From: Confluentibacter flavum
Lineage (GTDB): Bacteria > Bacteroidota > Bacteroidia > Flavobacteriales > Flavobacteriaceae
Reading direction: 5' to 3'
Length of the DNA: 41,790 bases
NCBI RefSeq assembly: GCF_002843175.1
Contig: NZ_PJEO01000030.1
Location: 1-41,790, forward strand
Shown here: positions 1 through 8,081 of the stretch, piece by piece
Layout of the letters: every line of letters starts with the position of its first letter
Position numbering within the stretch: position 1 is the first letter of the stretch
Program-made: the position numbers and the translations under genes
The notes under the pieces: generated by a model
Database searches by the model: none
Told to the model about the DNA's origin: nothing
What the model saw: the letters and a program-made list of their open reading frames with translations, nothing else

Positions 1-765
1 TGGTTTCTGAGTCCTTTCAGGTCAGAAACCCAAGCCTCTTTCAAGGTCTCCAGAACCAAGAACAGATGGTACGACCACGGTGAAGGTATTGGAGGTAATG
101 TGATAGATTTGGTATGCAAAATTTTAAAATGTTCCATAAAAGAAGCTTTGGAGTTTTTAAGTGATGCCATTCCAATTAACATAATGGAACAACGGTATCA
201 GTGGGATACAACGGCAATTAACATAATCCCATGTACCAATATTAAAATCATTAAAGTCCAGGACATCATGCACCCTGCCCTGATTCAATATTTGAATTCC
301 AGAGGTATTTCATTAATGGTTGCCAATACCTATTGCAAAGAAGTTTGGTATAGGTTTAAGGAGACTCAATTCTTTGCCATCGGATTAAGAAATTCTAAAA
401 ATGGTTGGGAACTTCGGAACAAGCTATTTAAAAACAGTAGCAGTCCCAAATCCTACACCCATATAAAACGGAATTGTAAACGGTTAATCATTTTGGAAGG
501 CATGTTCGATCTATTGTCATTGGCCACATTGGAACAGGAACTGTTGAACATTTCGGATATTATGGTCCTGAATTCCATTGCCTTTGTAAAGGACATAGAA
601 CCCTATATCAATAACTATGAACAGACCTTGCTCTATTTGGATAACGATACGGCAGGAACTGGAGCTACTAAATACCTTATGGATACCAATCATAAGGTCA
701 TGGATAAAAGTGATACCTATAAAAACCATAAAGACTTAAACAACTATTTGTGTGATGGAAGATGA
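1..765 (+). CDS. CHC2/toprim DNA primase of a mobile element (5' end outside window)
   Basis: The reading frame is already open at base 1, so the gene starts upstream and the ATG at 100 is internal. The first residues (SPFRSE, then a WYDHGEGIGGN segment) match the second half of a DnaG-type CHC2 zinc-binding domain. Further on, LILEGMFD (the toprim Glu) and YLDNDTAG (the toprim Asp pair) mark a metal-binding toprim domain. No helicase domain follows, so this is the short mobile-element type of primase rather than chromosomal DnaG. It probably primes replication of the transferred strand or of the element. The stop overlaps the start of the mobC-like gene, which suggests translational coupling in one operon with the relaxase. 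The family is clear; the exact role in the element is inferred. Confidence 0.85.
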   Translation, partial: WFLSPFRSETQASFKVSRTKNRWYDHGEGIGGNVIDLVCKILKCSIKEALEFLSDAIPINIMEQRYQWDTTAINIIPCTNIKIIKVQDIMHPALIQYLNSRGISLMVANTYCKEVWYRFKETQFFAIGLRNSKNGWELRNKLFKNSSSPKSYTHIKRNCKRLIILEGMFDLLSLATLEQELLNISDIMVLNSIAFVKDIEPYINNYEQTLLYLDNDTAGTGATKYLMDTNHKVMDKSDTYKNHKDLNNYLCDGR

Positions 766-1282
766 CAATAACTTTGATTTTAAGTCAAAAACTAACCAAG
801 GGCAAAAACAGCGGACGGTACAGATTCCGACCGAAGCACTGAATAATTTGGAGGTCTTGGACATGGGAGTGGTACTGAACATTTCGGAAACGGAACTGTC
901 CATGGGTAGGAATTCGAGATGTGTGTCTGTGGACACATTCTCGTTTGCTCCCGAAGGTCGCAAAGAAAAAAAAAGAGTGTTTAAGGGGAAGGGAGACCTC
1001 GTTAAGTTTCGATGCAGCGTTTATGAAAAGAAGCTTTTGAATATCAAGGCAGCCAGAAGCGGTTTGACATTAAGTGAATATATACGACGTAGCCTATTTG
1101 AACAGGAAATTACTGAACGTTTTACGGAGGAGCACATTGAACTTTATAAAATGCTCATCAAGTACCATAATAATTTTAAATCGATTGGGAACATGTTCAA
1201 AAAACGGAATCCCAAACTTATGGAAGAAGTCCATGCTCTGGCTAACGACATCAAGGCGCACCTTAATAAGTTTCAACTATGA
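755..1282 (+). CDS. MobC-like relaxosome accessory protein
   Basis: This 175-aa protein has a charged, poorly conserved N-terminal half and a C-terminal half typical of MobC/BfmA-type mobilisation proteins. It contains a basic FRCSVYEK strand, then a SGLTLSEYIRRSLF helix resembling a ribbon-helix-helix DNA-binding unit, and a helical tail. Such proteins bind oriT and help the relaxase nick. A GTG at 752 lies directly before the ATG at 755; I prefer the ATG. The start overlaps the primase end by 11 bases, and the stop overlaps the relaxase start in an ATGA, so the three genes look coupled. The mobilisation role is well supported by the adjacent relaxase; the subfamily is less certain. Confidence 0.75.
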   Translation: MEDDNNFDFKSKTNQGQKQRTVQIPTEALNNLEVLDMGVVLNISETELSMGRNSRCVSVDTFSFAPEGRKEKKRVFKGKGDLVKFRCSVYEKKLLNIKAARSGLTLSEYIRRSLFEQEITERFTEEHIELYKMLIKYHNNFKSIGNMFKKRNPKLMEEVHALANDIKAHLNKFQL

Positions 1283-2136
1283 TAGGAAAAGGAAAAAGCA
1301 TATCGCATACCCGGGCTTCCATGTCCTACGGATGGAACCAGGAAAAGGATGCACAGATCGTACTGAAGGAATTCCTGCATGGCGATTCCCCTGCAGAAAT
1401 AACCAAGGAATTCAAAATGGTTCAGGACCTGAACTACCATTGTACCAAGAATACCCTCTCCTTTGTCATCAGTCCGACCATTGAAGATGGAAAAAACTTG
1501 GGAACAAAGGAGCTACATGACATCACGGTACGTTTTATAAAGGACATGAATCTGGGCGAACGCCAAGCGATTGCTTTTGTGCATCAGGACAAGGAGCATA
1601 AGCACATCCATTTATATGTCAACCGTATTGATTTTAGGGGCGTTGCCTATAACGATAGTTTTATTGGTAAGCGCAGCCAATTGGCCGCTGAAAGGGTGGC
1701 GGAATGTATGCAGCTGACCACGGTCAAACAGGTACAATTTGAAAAGGCCTTTAACTCGATGGAAATCCGTACGGAAATCAAGCGAAGACATGATCTGGCC
1801 ATGAAACAATTTCAGCCCAAATCCTTTGATGATTATGTCAAGGCGATGGAGACCAATGGAGTTAAGGTCATCCCGACCATTAACAACCAAAATAAGCTTC
1901 AGGGCTTTCGGTTTGAGTTTGATGGACATAACCTTAAGGGCAGCGAAGTCCATCGCAATATGTCCATTGGGAATATTGGAAAACAGATGTCCGGGATTCA
2001 GGGAGCAAGTATTTTAAAAGAAAATAATGCAAGTATCAAACTAGCTGGTAAAGTAGTTGACCTCACCCCAAACTTAGCTCTAAAAATAACCAAGTTCATC
2101 ATTAAAAAAGCAATCCAAAAAGGAATCGGATATTAA
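1279..2136 (+). CDS. Relaxase / mobilization nuclease (MobB type)
   Basis: A 285-aa relaxase that would nick and covalently hold DNA at oriT for conjugative mobilisation. The metal-binding histidine motif is intact: H102, then H107, H109 and H111 in HKHIHLYVN, ending in N115. An N-terminal tyrosine, Y17 in the SMSYGW segment, is the likely nucleophile. The remaining part is short and basic with no helicase or primase fusion; the primase is a separate upstream gene. The start ATG overlaps the stop of the MobC-like gene by four bases (ATGA). No type IV secretion genes are visible, so the element is mobilisable rather than self-transmissible as far as the window shows. Confidence 0.88.
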   Translation: MIGKGKSISHTRASMSYGWNQEKDAQIVLKEFLHGDSPAEITKEFKMVQDLNYHCTKNTLSFVISPTIEDGKNLGTKELHDITVRFIKDMNLGERQAIAFVHQDKEHKHIHLYVNRIDFRGVAYNDSFIGKRSQLAAERVAECMQLTTVKQVQFEKAFNSMEIRTEIKRRHDLAMKQFQPKSFDDYVKAMETNGVKVIPTINNQNKLQGFRFEFDGHNLKGSEVHRNMSIGNIGKQMSGIQGASILKENNASIKLAGKVVDLTPNLALKITKFIIKKAIQKGIGY

Positions 2137-2153
2137 ACTTAAACATAACAATC

Positions 2154-2459
2154 ATGACAAAACTTGAAGAACTGACCGCCCTTTTGGTCAATGAACTCCA
2201 TGAGTTTAACAAGAGCATTGAAAGGCTGGAAAAAATCAGTGAGCAATTGAATACGACTAAAATCAAAATGGATGTTGCGGAATACAAAGCCATTATTGAG
2301 GTGCATCAAAAACAAATGATGTCACACTTAAATAGTATAGAACGTTTTGAAAATCGTTTCAACAATAAAATAAAGGAAGCTAAAATATATCCTAATTGGG
2401 CGGTAGTGGTGTTTATAATTTCAGTATTATTTGGAGCGGGAGCAATAGTATTGTGTTAA
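2154..2459 (+). CDS. Small membrane protein at the end of the mobilisation operon
   Basis: A 101-aa protein with a long amphipathic, probably coiled-coil N-terminal part (residues 1-75, rich in Glu, Lys and Leu) and one C-terminal membrane helix (about residues 80-100, WAVVVFIISVLFGAGAIVL). It starts 17 bases after the relaxase stop, so it is probably co-transcribed. Small proteins with this plan commonly follow mob genes in Bacteroidetes elements, and it resembles DUF6730, though I assign that from memory only. Its function is unknown; a link between relaxosome and membrane coupling protein is speculation. Confidence 0.65.
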   Translation: MTKLEELTALLVNELHEFNKSIERLEKISEQLNTTKIKMDVAEYKAIIEVHQKQMMSHLNSIERFENRFNNKIKEAKIYPNWAVVVFIISVLFGAGAIVLC

Positions 2460-2465
2460 ATATTA

Positions 2466-2750
2466 ATGAATTTTAGTAATTCGGGTAAGGCCACAATTCG
2501 TGTACCATTACCAAAACGAGGGTTTCCCCCAACAGTTCCTTTTGTTGAGATTGTCAATGCTATCCTTTACAAATTAAAGACAGGAGTTCAATGGCACCAA
2601 TTGCCCACACAGGTGTTTTTTTAAGAAAAGCCATTGTGTTGGGAGTCCTTATATTACAATTATCGGAAATGGTCTGTCAATGGCGTTTGGAAGACCTGTT
2701 GGATAGTAGTAAGGAGAGTCCTATATTGCTTTTTGTCAACTCTATTTTCA
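2466..2750 (+). pseudogene. Decayed IS5-like transposase fragment
   Basis: The frame from the ATG at 2466 gives 52 residues ending at a TAA at 2622-2624. Its EIVNAILYKLKTGVQWHQLP segment matches the N-terminal helix-turn-helix (DUF4096) of IS5-family transposases. After the stop, other frames still read like transposase: SLYYNYRKWSVNGVWK, then LLDSSKES. The gene is therefore broken by at least two frameshifts, and the catalytic DDE part is missing. It begins seven bases after the stop of the preceding gene, so it may be a scar of an insertion at the end of the mobilisation module. No clear terminal inverted repeats were found. Confidence 0.75.
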
Positions 2751-2758
2751 TAATTTTA

Positions 2759-2787
2759 CTCAAATGGCTCCTTTGGGAGTTTTTTTA
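2759..2787 (+). terminator. Weak intrinsic terminator candidate
   Basis: A short hairpin, CTCAAA (2759-2764) pairing with TTTGGG (2772-2777) with one G-U pair, is followed two bases later by a run of Ts. The stem is weak. It would close transcription from the mobilisation operon and IS remnant. Confidence 0.35.
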
Positions 2788-3111
2788 AATTTTTAATATA
2801 CATCTGTCCTGATTGGATGGTTTACCAATTTTAATAACCTCAAATAATTCTACTGCCACACATTGTCTTACCATTTGTCTGGTTTTGAAATTATTATATG
2901 ACCAGAATCATATACTACATTTCTTTAATCAACTATTTTTGTTCTAATTAATTGACATTTAGGATTTTATTTAAACTATCTTTGTCAATGAAATGAGGTG
3001 ATAAAACATAGTCCTCTGAATATTTGGAAACATACAAATGTATTCATCACACCTTACCCAAAGCAACTAGTACTCCCTCTCATATTAATAATACCTAATT
3101 GAATTGTAAAG
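2788..3111. other. Intergenic stretch upstream of the histidine kinase
   Basis: About 320 bases of AT-rich DNA between the IS remnant and the kinase gene. I see no ORF, tRNA or clear repeat in it. The only recognisable signal is the promoter candidate at 2952-2984. Confidence 0.6.
2952..2984 (+). promoter_or_regulatory. Candidate Bacteroidetes promoter for the histidine kinase
   Basis: A TTG at 2952-2954 and TATCTTTG at 2977-2984 (consensus TAnnTTTG) are separated by 22 bases, one more than the usual range. The transcript would carry a leader of roughly 120 bases before the kinase ATG at 3112. Confidence 0.5.
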
Positions 3112-6100
3112 ATGAAAGATAAATCAAATGATTCTATAGGTACTCTTTCGACGGAGGAGAGGCTGCAAAATGCAATTAATAAATTGTCACTTCAGAATGA
3201 AGTCATGAACAAGCGGGCACAAGAGCTAATCCTTGCAAACAAGCTGCGCCTCTTTGAAAGCAATGAAAAAGCAGCACGAGCAGATGAACTAATTATCGCC
3301 AATAAAGAGCTTGCTTTTCAACAAATGGAAAAGGAAAAGCGAGCAGTTGCGCTAACGGCTTCAAACGATAAACTTCATGAAACTGAAATAAGATTAAATA
3401 AAGTCAATCGCCTTTATTCTTTTCTCAACCATATCAATAAAACCATTTTAAGGGTAAAAGACGAGCAAACATTATTTAACGAAGTCTGTCGGATAGCTGT
3501 TGAAATCGGAAATTTCAAAATGGCCTGGATTGGAATTGCAGATATTTCAAGGCGTAAAATCCAACTTGTTGCAAGCAATGGCTCAACAGAAGAAGATATA
3601 AAACTGCTTTCTGATAAAACCTATCATATTGAAGGACTGACGGACAAAATTTTGCATGGAAGCGAGTATTATGCTATTCCGAATATTCAGGCGGAGGATA
3701 TAATAAGGTGGCAAGACTATGCAGCCGCTCGCGGCTTTATTTCTGCCGTTTCTCTTCCGATAAAAAAGTCAGGAAAAGTGATTGGGACGTTTGATATGTA
3801 TTCGTCTGAAACGAATTTATTTAATGACGAAGAAATTAAAATGCTCAGGGAAGTGGCAGAGGATATATCCTTTGGAGTTGACCTTTTTGAAAAAGAAAAA
3901 ATACACCAGGATACGGAAATGCTTGTACTTAAAAACGAAAAGCGTTTCCGGTCACTGATAGAACATGGTGTTGATATGAAAACGCTGAAAACTCGTGAAG
4001 GCAAGGCTTTGTATGGCAGTCCTTCCGTGGAAAAGTCACTTGGATACTCATCGGAAGAATTTCTTCATATATACCCGCTGGGTTTAATTCATCCCGATGA
4101 AATTGAAAGTTATCTTCAAAAACGAGATGCCCTATTAAAAACGCCGGGCAAATCATTTGACTTTAAGCAACGGAGACTCCATAAAAACGGGAATTGGATT
4201 TGGTGCGAAGGCGTGGTTACTAATTTACTTGAAGAAGATGGCATTAACGCTTTGGTATCCAACTTCAGGGATATTTCTGAAAAAAAGGTTGCGGAAGAGT
4301 CTATTATTGAAAGCGAAAAGGAAATCATGGCCATGGCTGAATCAATGCCTCAGATGGTTTGGGTAACAACAGGAGATGGCAAAAATATTTTTTTCAATAA
4401 ACAGTGGGTGGATTATACAGGTCTTACCTTAGAGCAAAGCTATGGAGACGGATGGTTAATTCCATTTCATGAAGATGATAAACCACTTGCGTGGGAAGCA
4501 TGGAATAATGCTGTGATTAACCTTGCGGAATATAGTGTTGAATGTAGATTACGAAAATATGATGGAAGCTATCAATGGTGGTTGATAAGGGGTGTGCCAA
4601 AGATTAATGAACAGGGTCAAATAGAAAAATGGTACGGCAACTGCACCGACATTGAAAAAATAAAACAAGCGGAAGAGCAAGTCAGAAAAAGTGAAGTCTT
4701 TAACCGCGGAGTGCTTAACTCATTAATTTCGCATATTGCTGTAGTTGATGGTACAGGAAATATTATTTCGGTAAATGAAACATGGAAACAATTTGCATTG
4801 GAGAACGGAGAAACCACACTGGAGCGCATTGGTGTAGGAAGCAATTATTTTGAAGTGTGCCGTCAGTCAGCCGCAAGTGGAGATAAAATAGCCGGTGAAG
4901 CATTGAACGGAATGATGGAGGTTATGAATAACAAGAGCACAAGCTTTTATCTTGAATATCCCTGCCATTCACCTGACGAGCAACGATGGTTTGGGATGAA
5001 TGTAAAAAGATTTGAAGGTAATGTAGCAATGTTGGTGGTGGCTCATCTGAACATTACTGAACGTAAACTAGCCGAAAACAAACTGATTATTACTTCCAAT
5101 GAACTTCAACACGCCCTAAGCGACATTACTAAAATAATGGACTCGTCGTTGGATGTCATTTGTGCTGTTGATGCAAAAGGGAATTTCCTGAAGGTAAGTG
5201 CTGCAAGTGAAGCCGTTTGGGGATATAAGCCAGAGGAGCTTATAGGCAAATCCCTTGTCAATTTTGTTTATCGCGAAGATAAAGATAGAACAGAGTTAAC
5301 ATCGGCTATGGTAATGACAGGCAACAATCTCAACCATTTTGAAAACCGGTATGTACGTAAAGATGGTTCGTTGGTGCCCATTGAATGGACTGCCCGATGG
5401 GATAAAAAGGGTCAAGTAAGATATGGGATAGCAAGAGATGTTACCGAGAAAAAAAGATTGGAAAAAGCTTTTGAAATTGAGAGGCAGCAATTTTTTGATT
5501 TGTTCTCTGAAGCCCCTTCCAGTATGGGCGTATTAAGCGGCCCTGACCACAGATTTGAAATGGCAAACCCTCCGTGCTTACAATTAATTGGCAAAAAGGA
5601 TATTATTGGTAAGAATTTAAAAGATGTATTGCCTGAGATCATGCAGCAAGGGTTTATTGAAATATTAGACAGCGTTTATCAAACGGGGAAAACTTTTTAT
5701 GCTAATGAAATACTCATTAAATTAGATGCCAATAATGATGGAATACTTGTTGATAGTTATTTGAATTTATTATACCAGCCGCACAAAGGCAGTAACGGAA
5801 AAACTGATGGCATTCTCTTCTTTGCAGTGGATGTATCAGAACAAGTGCTGTCACGAAAAAAGATAGAGGAAAGTGAAGCCAGGTTAAAAGAGGCACAAGC
5901 ACTTTCCCATATAAGTAACTGGGGAATTGATCTGGCTGCCGGAGTGAATACCTGGTCAGATGAGTTTTATCATATTTGTGGAATGAACCCCGGAGAGATA
6001 GCGCCTTCTTCTGAAGCATTTTTATCTTTCGTTCATCCTGAAGATGCTGCCTATGTACAGGAAGAAATTCATAAAACTTTTGAAACTTTTGCTGCATCAC

Positions 6101-7341
6101 ATTTCTATTCCAGGATATTCACAAGAGATGGCATTCTAAAATATGTTTATAGCGAATGGAAAATTGAATTGGATGAAAACGATAAACCCATCCGCCTTTA
6201 TGGAATATTGCAGGATATTACTGAACCTATTTTAGCAAAGGAGAAGTTGGAATTAACTCAATTTACTTTTGACCATGCAGGTGATGCCATTTTTTGGATG
6301 ACCTCTGATGCCCGGATTGTTGATGTTAATGAGGCGGCATGTGTTTCACTTGGGTATACGCGTCAGGAATTGCTAAGGCTATCAGTACCAGATATTGACC
6401 TGGACTTCAACGTTGAAACGTGGTCTGCTTTTTTTCCAGAACTACGTAAAAAGCATTCTATATCCATTGAAGCCAAACAGCTAAGAAAAGATGGCTCGTT
6501 ATTCCCAGTAGAAATAAGATCTAACTATATAAAATTTGGAGATAAAGAATTTAGTTGTGCTTTTATTCGAGACATCACAGAACGGAAAAAAGTGGAACAG
6601 AATCTTGAACGACAACATAGAGAACTTCAGAAGACCAACACCGAATTAGATCGCTTTGTCTACAGTACATCGCACGATTTACGAGCTCCGCTTGCTTCTT
6701 TGCTTGGTCTGATAGACATAACGACCGATGAAGTTGAACCCAACAACGAGTTGCTTATAGAATATTTGGGCATGATGAAACAAAGTGTTTTAAAGTTGGA
6801 TAATTTCATTGGGGATATTCTCACGTATTCAAGAAATGTACGAACAGAATTAGAAAATGAGGATATTGTATTTGATGATATGATTCAGGAAGTGCTTGAA
6901 AAACATAAATTTATGGAGATGGCTAGCGAGTTTAAGTTGAAGGTTGATGTTAAACAAAAAGCAGCATTCATATCGGATAAAAGAAGAATAAACATCATTC
7001 TTAATAATTTAATTTCCAATGCCATAAAATACAAAGACGACACAAAAGAAAAATCATTTGTTCATGTATCAGTTCAATCGGACAGGAAAAATGCAACGAT
7101 TATTATAGAGGATAATGGTATAGGCGTTGCTGAAAAAGACAAGAAAAAAATATTCGAAATGTTTTATCGTGCCTCCACACAGTCTACGGGCTCAGGACTA
7201 GGTTTATACATTGTACAGGAAACCATTGATAGGCTTGGGGCAACTATGACGCTTGAATCAGAAAAATCAGTTGGTTCAAAATTTACAATCACCATTTTTA
7301 ATTTACTCGACGATGAAAACGAAAACAATATTACTGATTGA
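3112..7341 (+). CDS. Multi-PAS/GAF sensor histidine kinase
   Basis: A 1409-aa kinase without membrane segments or signal peptide, so probably a cytoplasmic sensor. In order: a charged coiled coil (1-100), a GAF domain (about 105-260), seven PAS domains (about 280-395, 405-520, 530-655, 670-785, 790-920, 930-1045, 1047-1163), several ending in the typical DITERK-type linker, then HisKA with the phospho-accepting H1188 in STSHDLRAPL. The HATPase domain has an N-box (N1299-N1303), G1 (D1334-G1338, DNGIG) and G2 (G1360-G1364, GSGLG). No receiver domain is fused; the response regulator gene overlaps the 3' end by 29 bases, making a cognate pair likely. No haem- or flavin-specific residues could be assigned, so the signals are unknown. 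The DNA looks less AT-rich than the following genes, possibly from transfer. Confidence 0.93.
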   Translation: MKDKSNDSIGTLSTEERLQNAINKLSLQNEVMNKRAQELILANKLRLFESNEKAARADELIIANKELAFQQMEKEKRAVALTASNDKLHETEIRLNKVNRLYSFLNHINKTILRVKDEQTLFNEVCRIAVEIGNFKMAWIGIADISRRKIQLVASNGSTEEDIKLLSDKTYHIEGLTDKILHGSEYYAIPNIQAEDIIRWQDYAAARGFISAVSLPIKKSGKVIGTFDMYSSETNLFNDEEIKMLREVAEDISFGVDLFEKEKIHQDTEMLVLKNEKRFRSLIEHGVDMKTLKTREGKALYGSPSVEKSLGYSSEEFLHIYPLGLIHPDEIESYLQKRDALLKTPGKSFDFKQRRLHKNGNWIWCEGVVTNLLEEDGINALVSNFRDISEKKVAEESIIESEKEIMAMAESMPQMVWVTTGDGKNIFFNKQWVDYTGLTLEQSYGDGWLIPFHEDDKPLAWEAWNNAVINLAEYSVECRLRKYDGSYQWWLIRGVPKINEQGQIEKWYGNCTDIEKIKQAEEQVRKSEVFNRGVLNSLISHIAVVDGTGNIISVNETWKQFALENGETTLERIGVGSNYFEVCRQSAASGDKIAGEALNGMMEVMNNKSTSFYLEYPCHSPDEQRWFGMNVKRFEGNVAMLVVAHLNITERKLAENKLIITSNELQHALSDITKIMDSSLDVICAVDAKGNFLKVSAASEAVWGYKPEELIGKSLVNFVYREDKDRTELTSAMVMTGNNLNHFENRYVRKDGSLVPIEWTARWDKKGQVRYGIARDVTEKKRLEKAFEIERQQFFDLFSEAPSSMGVLSGPDHRFEMANPPCLQLIGKKDIIGKNLKDVLPEIMQQGFIEILDSVYQTGKTFYANEILIKLDANNDGILVDSYLNLLYQPHKGSNGKTDGILFFAVDVSEQVLSRKKIEESEARLKEAQALSHISNWGIDLAAGVNTWSDEFYHICGMNPGEIAPSSEAFLSFVHPEDAAYVQEEIHKTFETFAASHFYSRIFTRDGILKYVYSEWKIELDENDKPIRLYGILQDITEPILAKEKLELTQFTFDHAGDAIFWMTSDARIVDVNEAACVSLGYTRQELLRLSVPDIDLDFNVETWSAFFPELRKKHSISIEAKQLRKDGSLFPVEIRSNYIKFGDKEFSCAFIRDITERKKVEQNLERQHRELQKTNTELDRFVYSTSHDLRAPLASLLGLIDITTDEVEPNNELLIEYLGMMKQSVLKLDNFIGDILTYSRNVRTELENEDIVFDDMIQEVLEKHKFMEMASEFKLKVDVKQKAAFISDKRRINIILNNLISNAIKYKDDTKEKSFVHVSVQSDRKNATIIIEDNGIGVAEKDKKKIFEMFYRASTQSTGSGLGLYIVQETIDRLGATMTLESEKSVGSKFTITIFNLLDDENENNITD

Positions 7342-7711
7342 TGACAACAAGATTGATAGTTTCTTAACAAAGCATTTGCTTTTAAAGAATAAAATTGGAG
7401 AAAATATTATTGCTGTGTCATCGGCCATAGAAGCTTTAAAATTTCTGGACACCGTACATAACGAGCCGGAACAGATTCCAGATTTTATATTTCTTGACAT
7501 TAGAATGCCTGAAATGGATGGGTTTGAGTTTTTAGATGACTATGAGCGTTTACCTGACACCATCAAAAGTAAGTGTGATATTTTTATGCTTAGTTCCTCG
7601 AGCGACCAGCGGGATATTGACAGAGCAGCGCGCTACTCTTATGTGAAGATGTTTTTAATGAAGCCTTTGGATGTAAATATGCTTAAGGAACATATTTATA
7701 AAATTGCTTAA
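7313..7711 (+). CDS. Single-domain response regulator (Rcp1/CheY-like receiver)
   Basis: The chosen start is the ATG at 7313, giving MKTKTILLIDDN, the standard beginning of a receiver. An upstream ATG at 7253 would add 20 unrelated residues that only read the kinase gene out of frame. The 132-aa product has the acidic pair D10/D11, the phosphoacceptor D62 in FIFLDIRMPEMDGF, and K117 in MKP. There is no output domain, so it probably passes phosphate on or acts by protein contact, like Rcp1 regulators paired with phytochrome-type kinases. The 29-base overlap with the kinase gene implies coupled translation and a dedicated pair. Confidence 0.9.
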   Translation: MKTKTILLIDDNKIDSFLTKHLLLKNKIGENIIAVSSAIEALKFLDTVHNEPEQIPDFIFLDIRMPEMDGFEFLDDYERLPDTIKSKCDIFMLSSSSDQRDIDRAARYSYVKMFLMKPLDVNMLKEHIYKIA

Positions 7712-7741
7712 ATCCGAACCTGTTAGACAAAATCTAGGATC

Positions 7742-8043
7742 ATGAAAGATATTAACGAAATAGTCATCATCGATGACAACAAAACTGATTGTTTTATTAA
7801 TCAAAAAATTTGTTCACTTACTTTTTAAAAAAAAAACCAATTGATGTTTATTTTCTTTCCTCATCCAATAATGAAAAAGACATTTATGAAGCATTAAGTA
7901 TTGCGTTTTGTTCTGGATATATAATAAAACCCTTAACGAAAGAGAAATTAATTGAGGCGATGACGTTAAAAAATAAAAAAGAATCTTTTTTACTAAATAA
8001 CAGTACGTCTATAAAAACAAATATAAAAAATAATGTAGCGTAA
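7742..8043 (+). pseudogene. Response regulator gene with internal deletion
   Basis: The ATG at 7742 opens a second receiver (MKDINEIVIIDDNKTD, with its acidic pair) that stops at 7826-7828 after 28 residues. In another frame, from about 7840, the C-terminal half of a receiver continues: VYFLSSSNNEKDIYEA, then IKPLTKEKL with the conserved Lys. The middle, including the phosphoacceptor Asp, is gone. This looks like a tandem duplicate of the receiver at 7313-7711 that suffered a deletion. A 77-aa frame remains open to 8043 but cannot form a working receiver. Confidence 0.8.
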
Positions 8044-8081
8044 ATACATAGCATTAATAACCCTAAAATACCTACTTAATT

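Noticed and set aside
1074-1484. 136-aa ORF across the mobC-relaxase junction
   Set aside because: It lies out of frame with two well-supported overlapping genes and shows no domain.
2591-2788. 65-aa ORF between the mobilisation genes and the kinase
   Set aside because: It reads the IS remnant in a shifted frame; the transposase-like words are spread over several frames, so it is debris and not a gene.
7253-7312. Upstream start for the response regulator
   Set aside because: The extra 20 residues come from the kinase gene read out of frame; receivers begin a few residues before the acidic pair, which fits the ATG at 7313.
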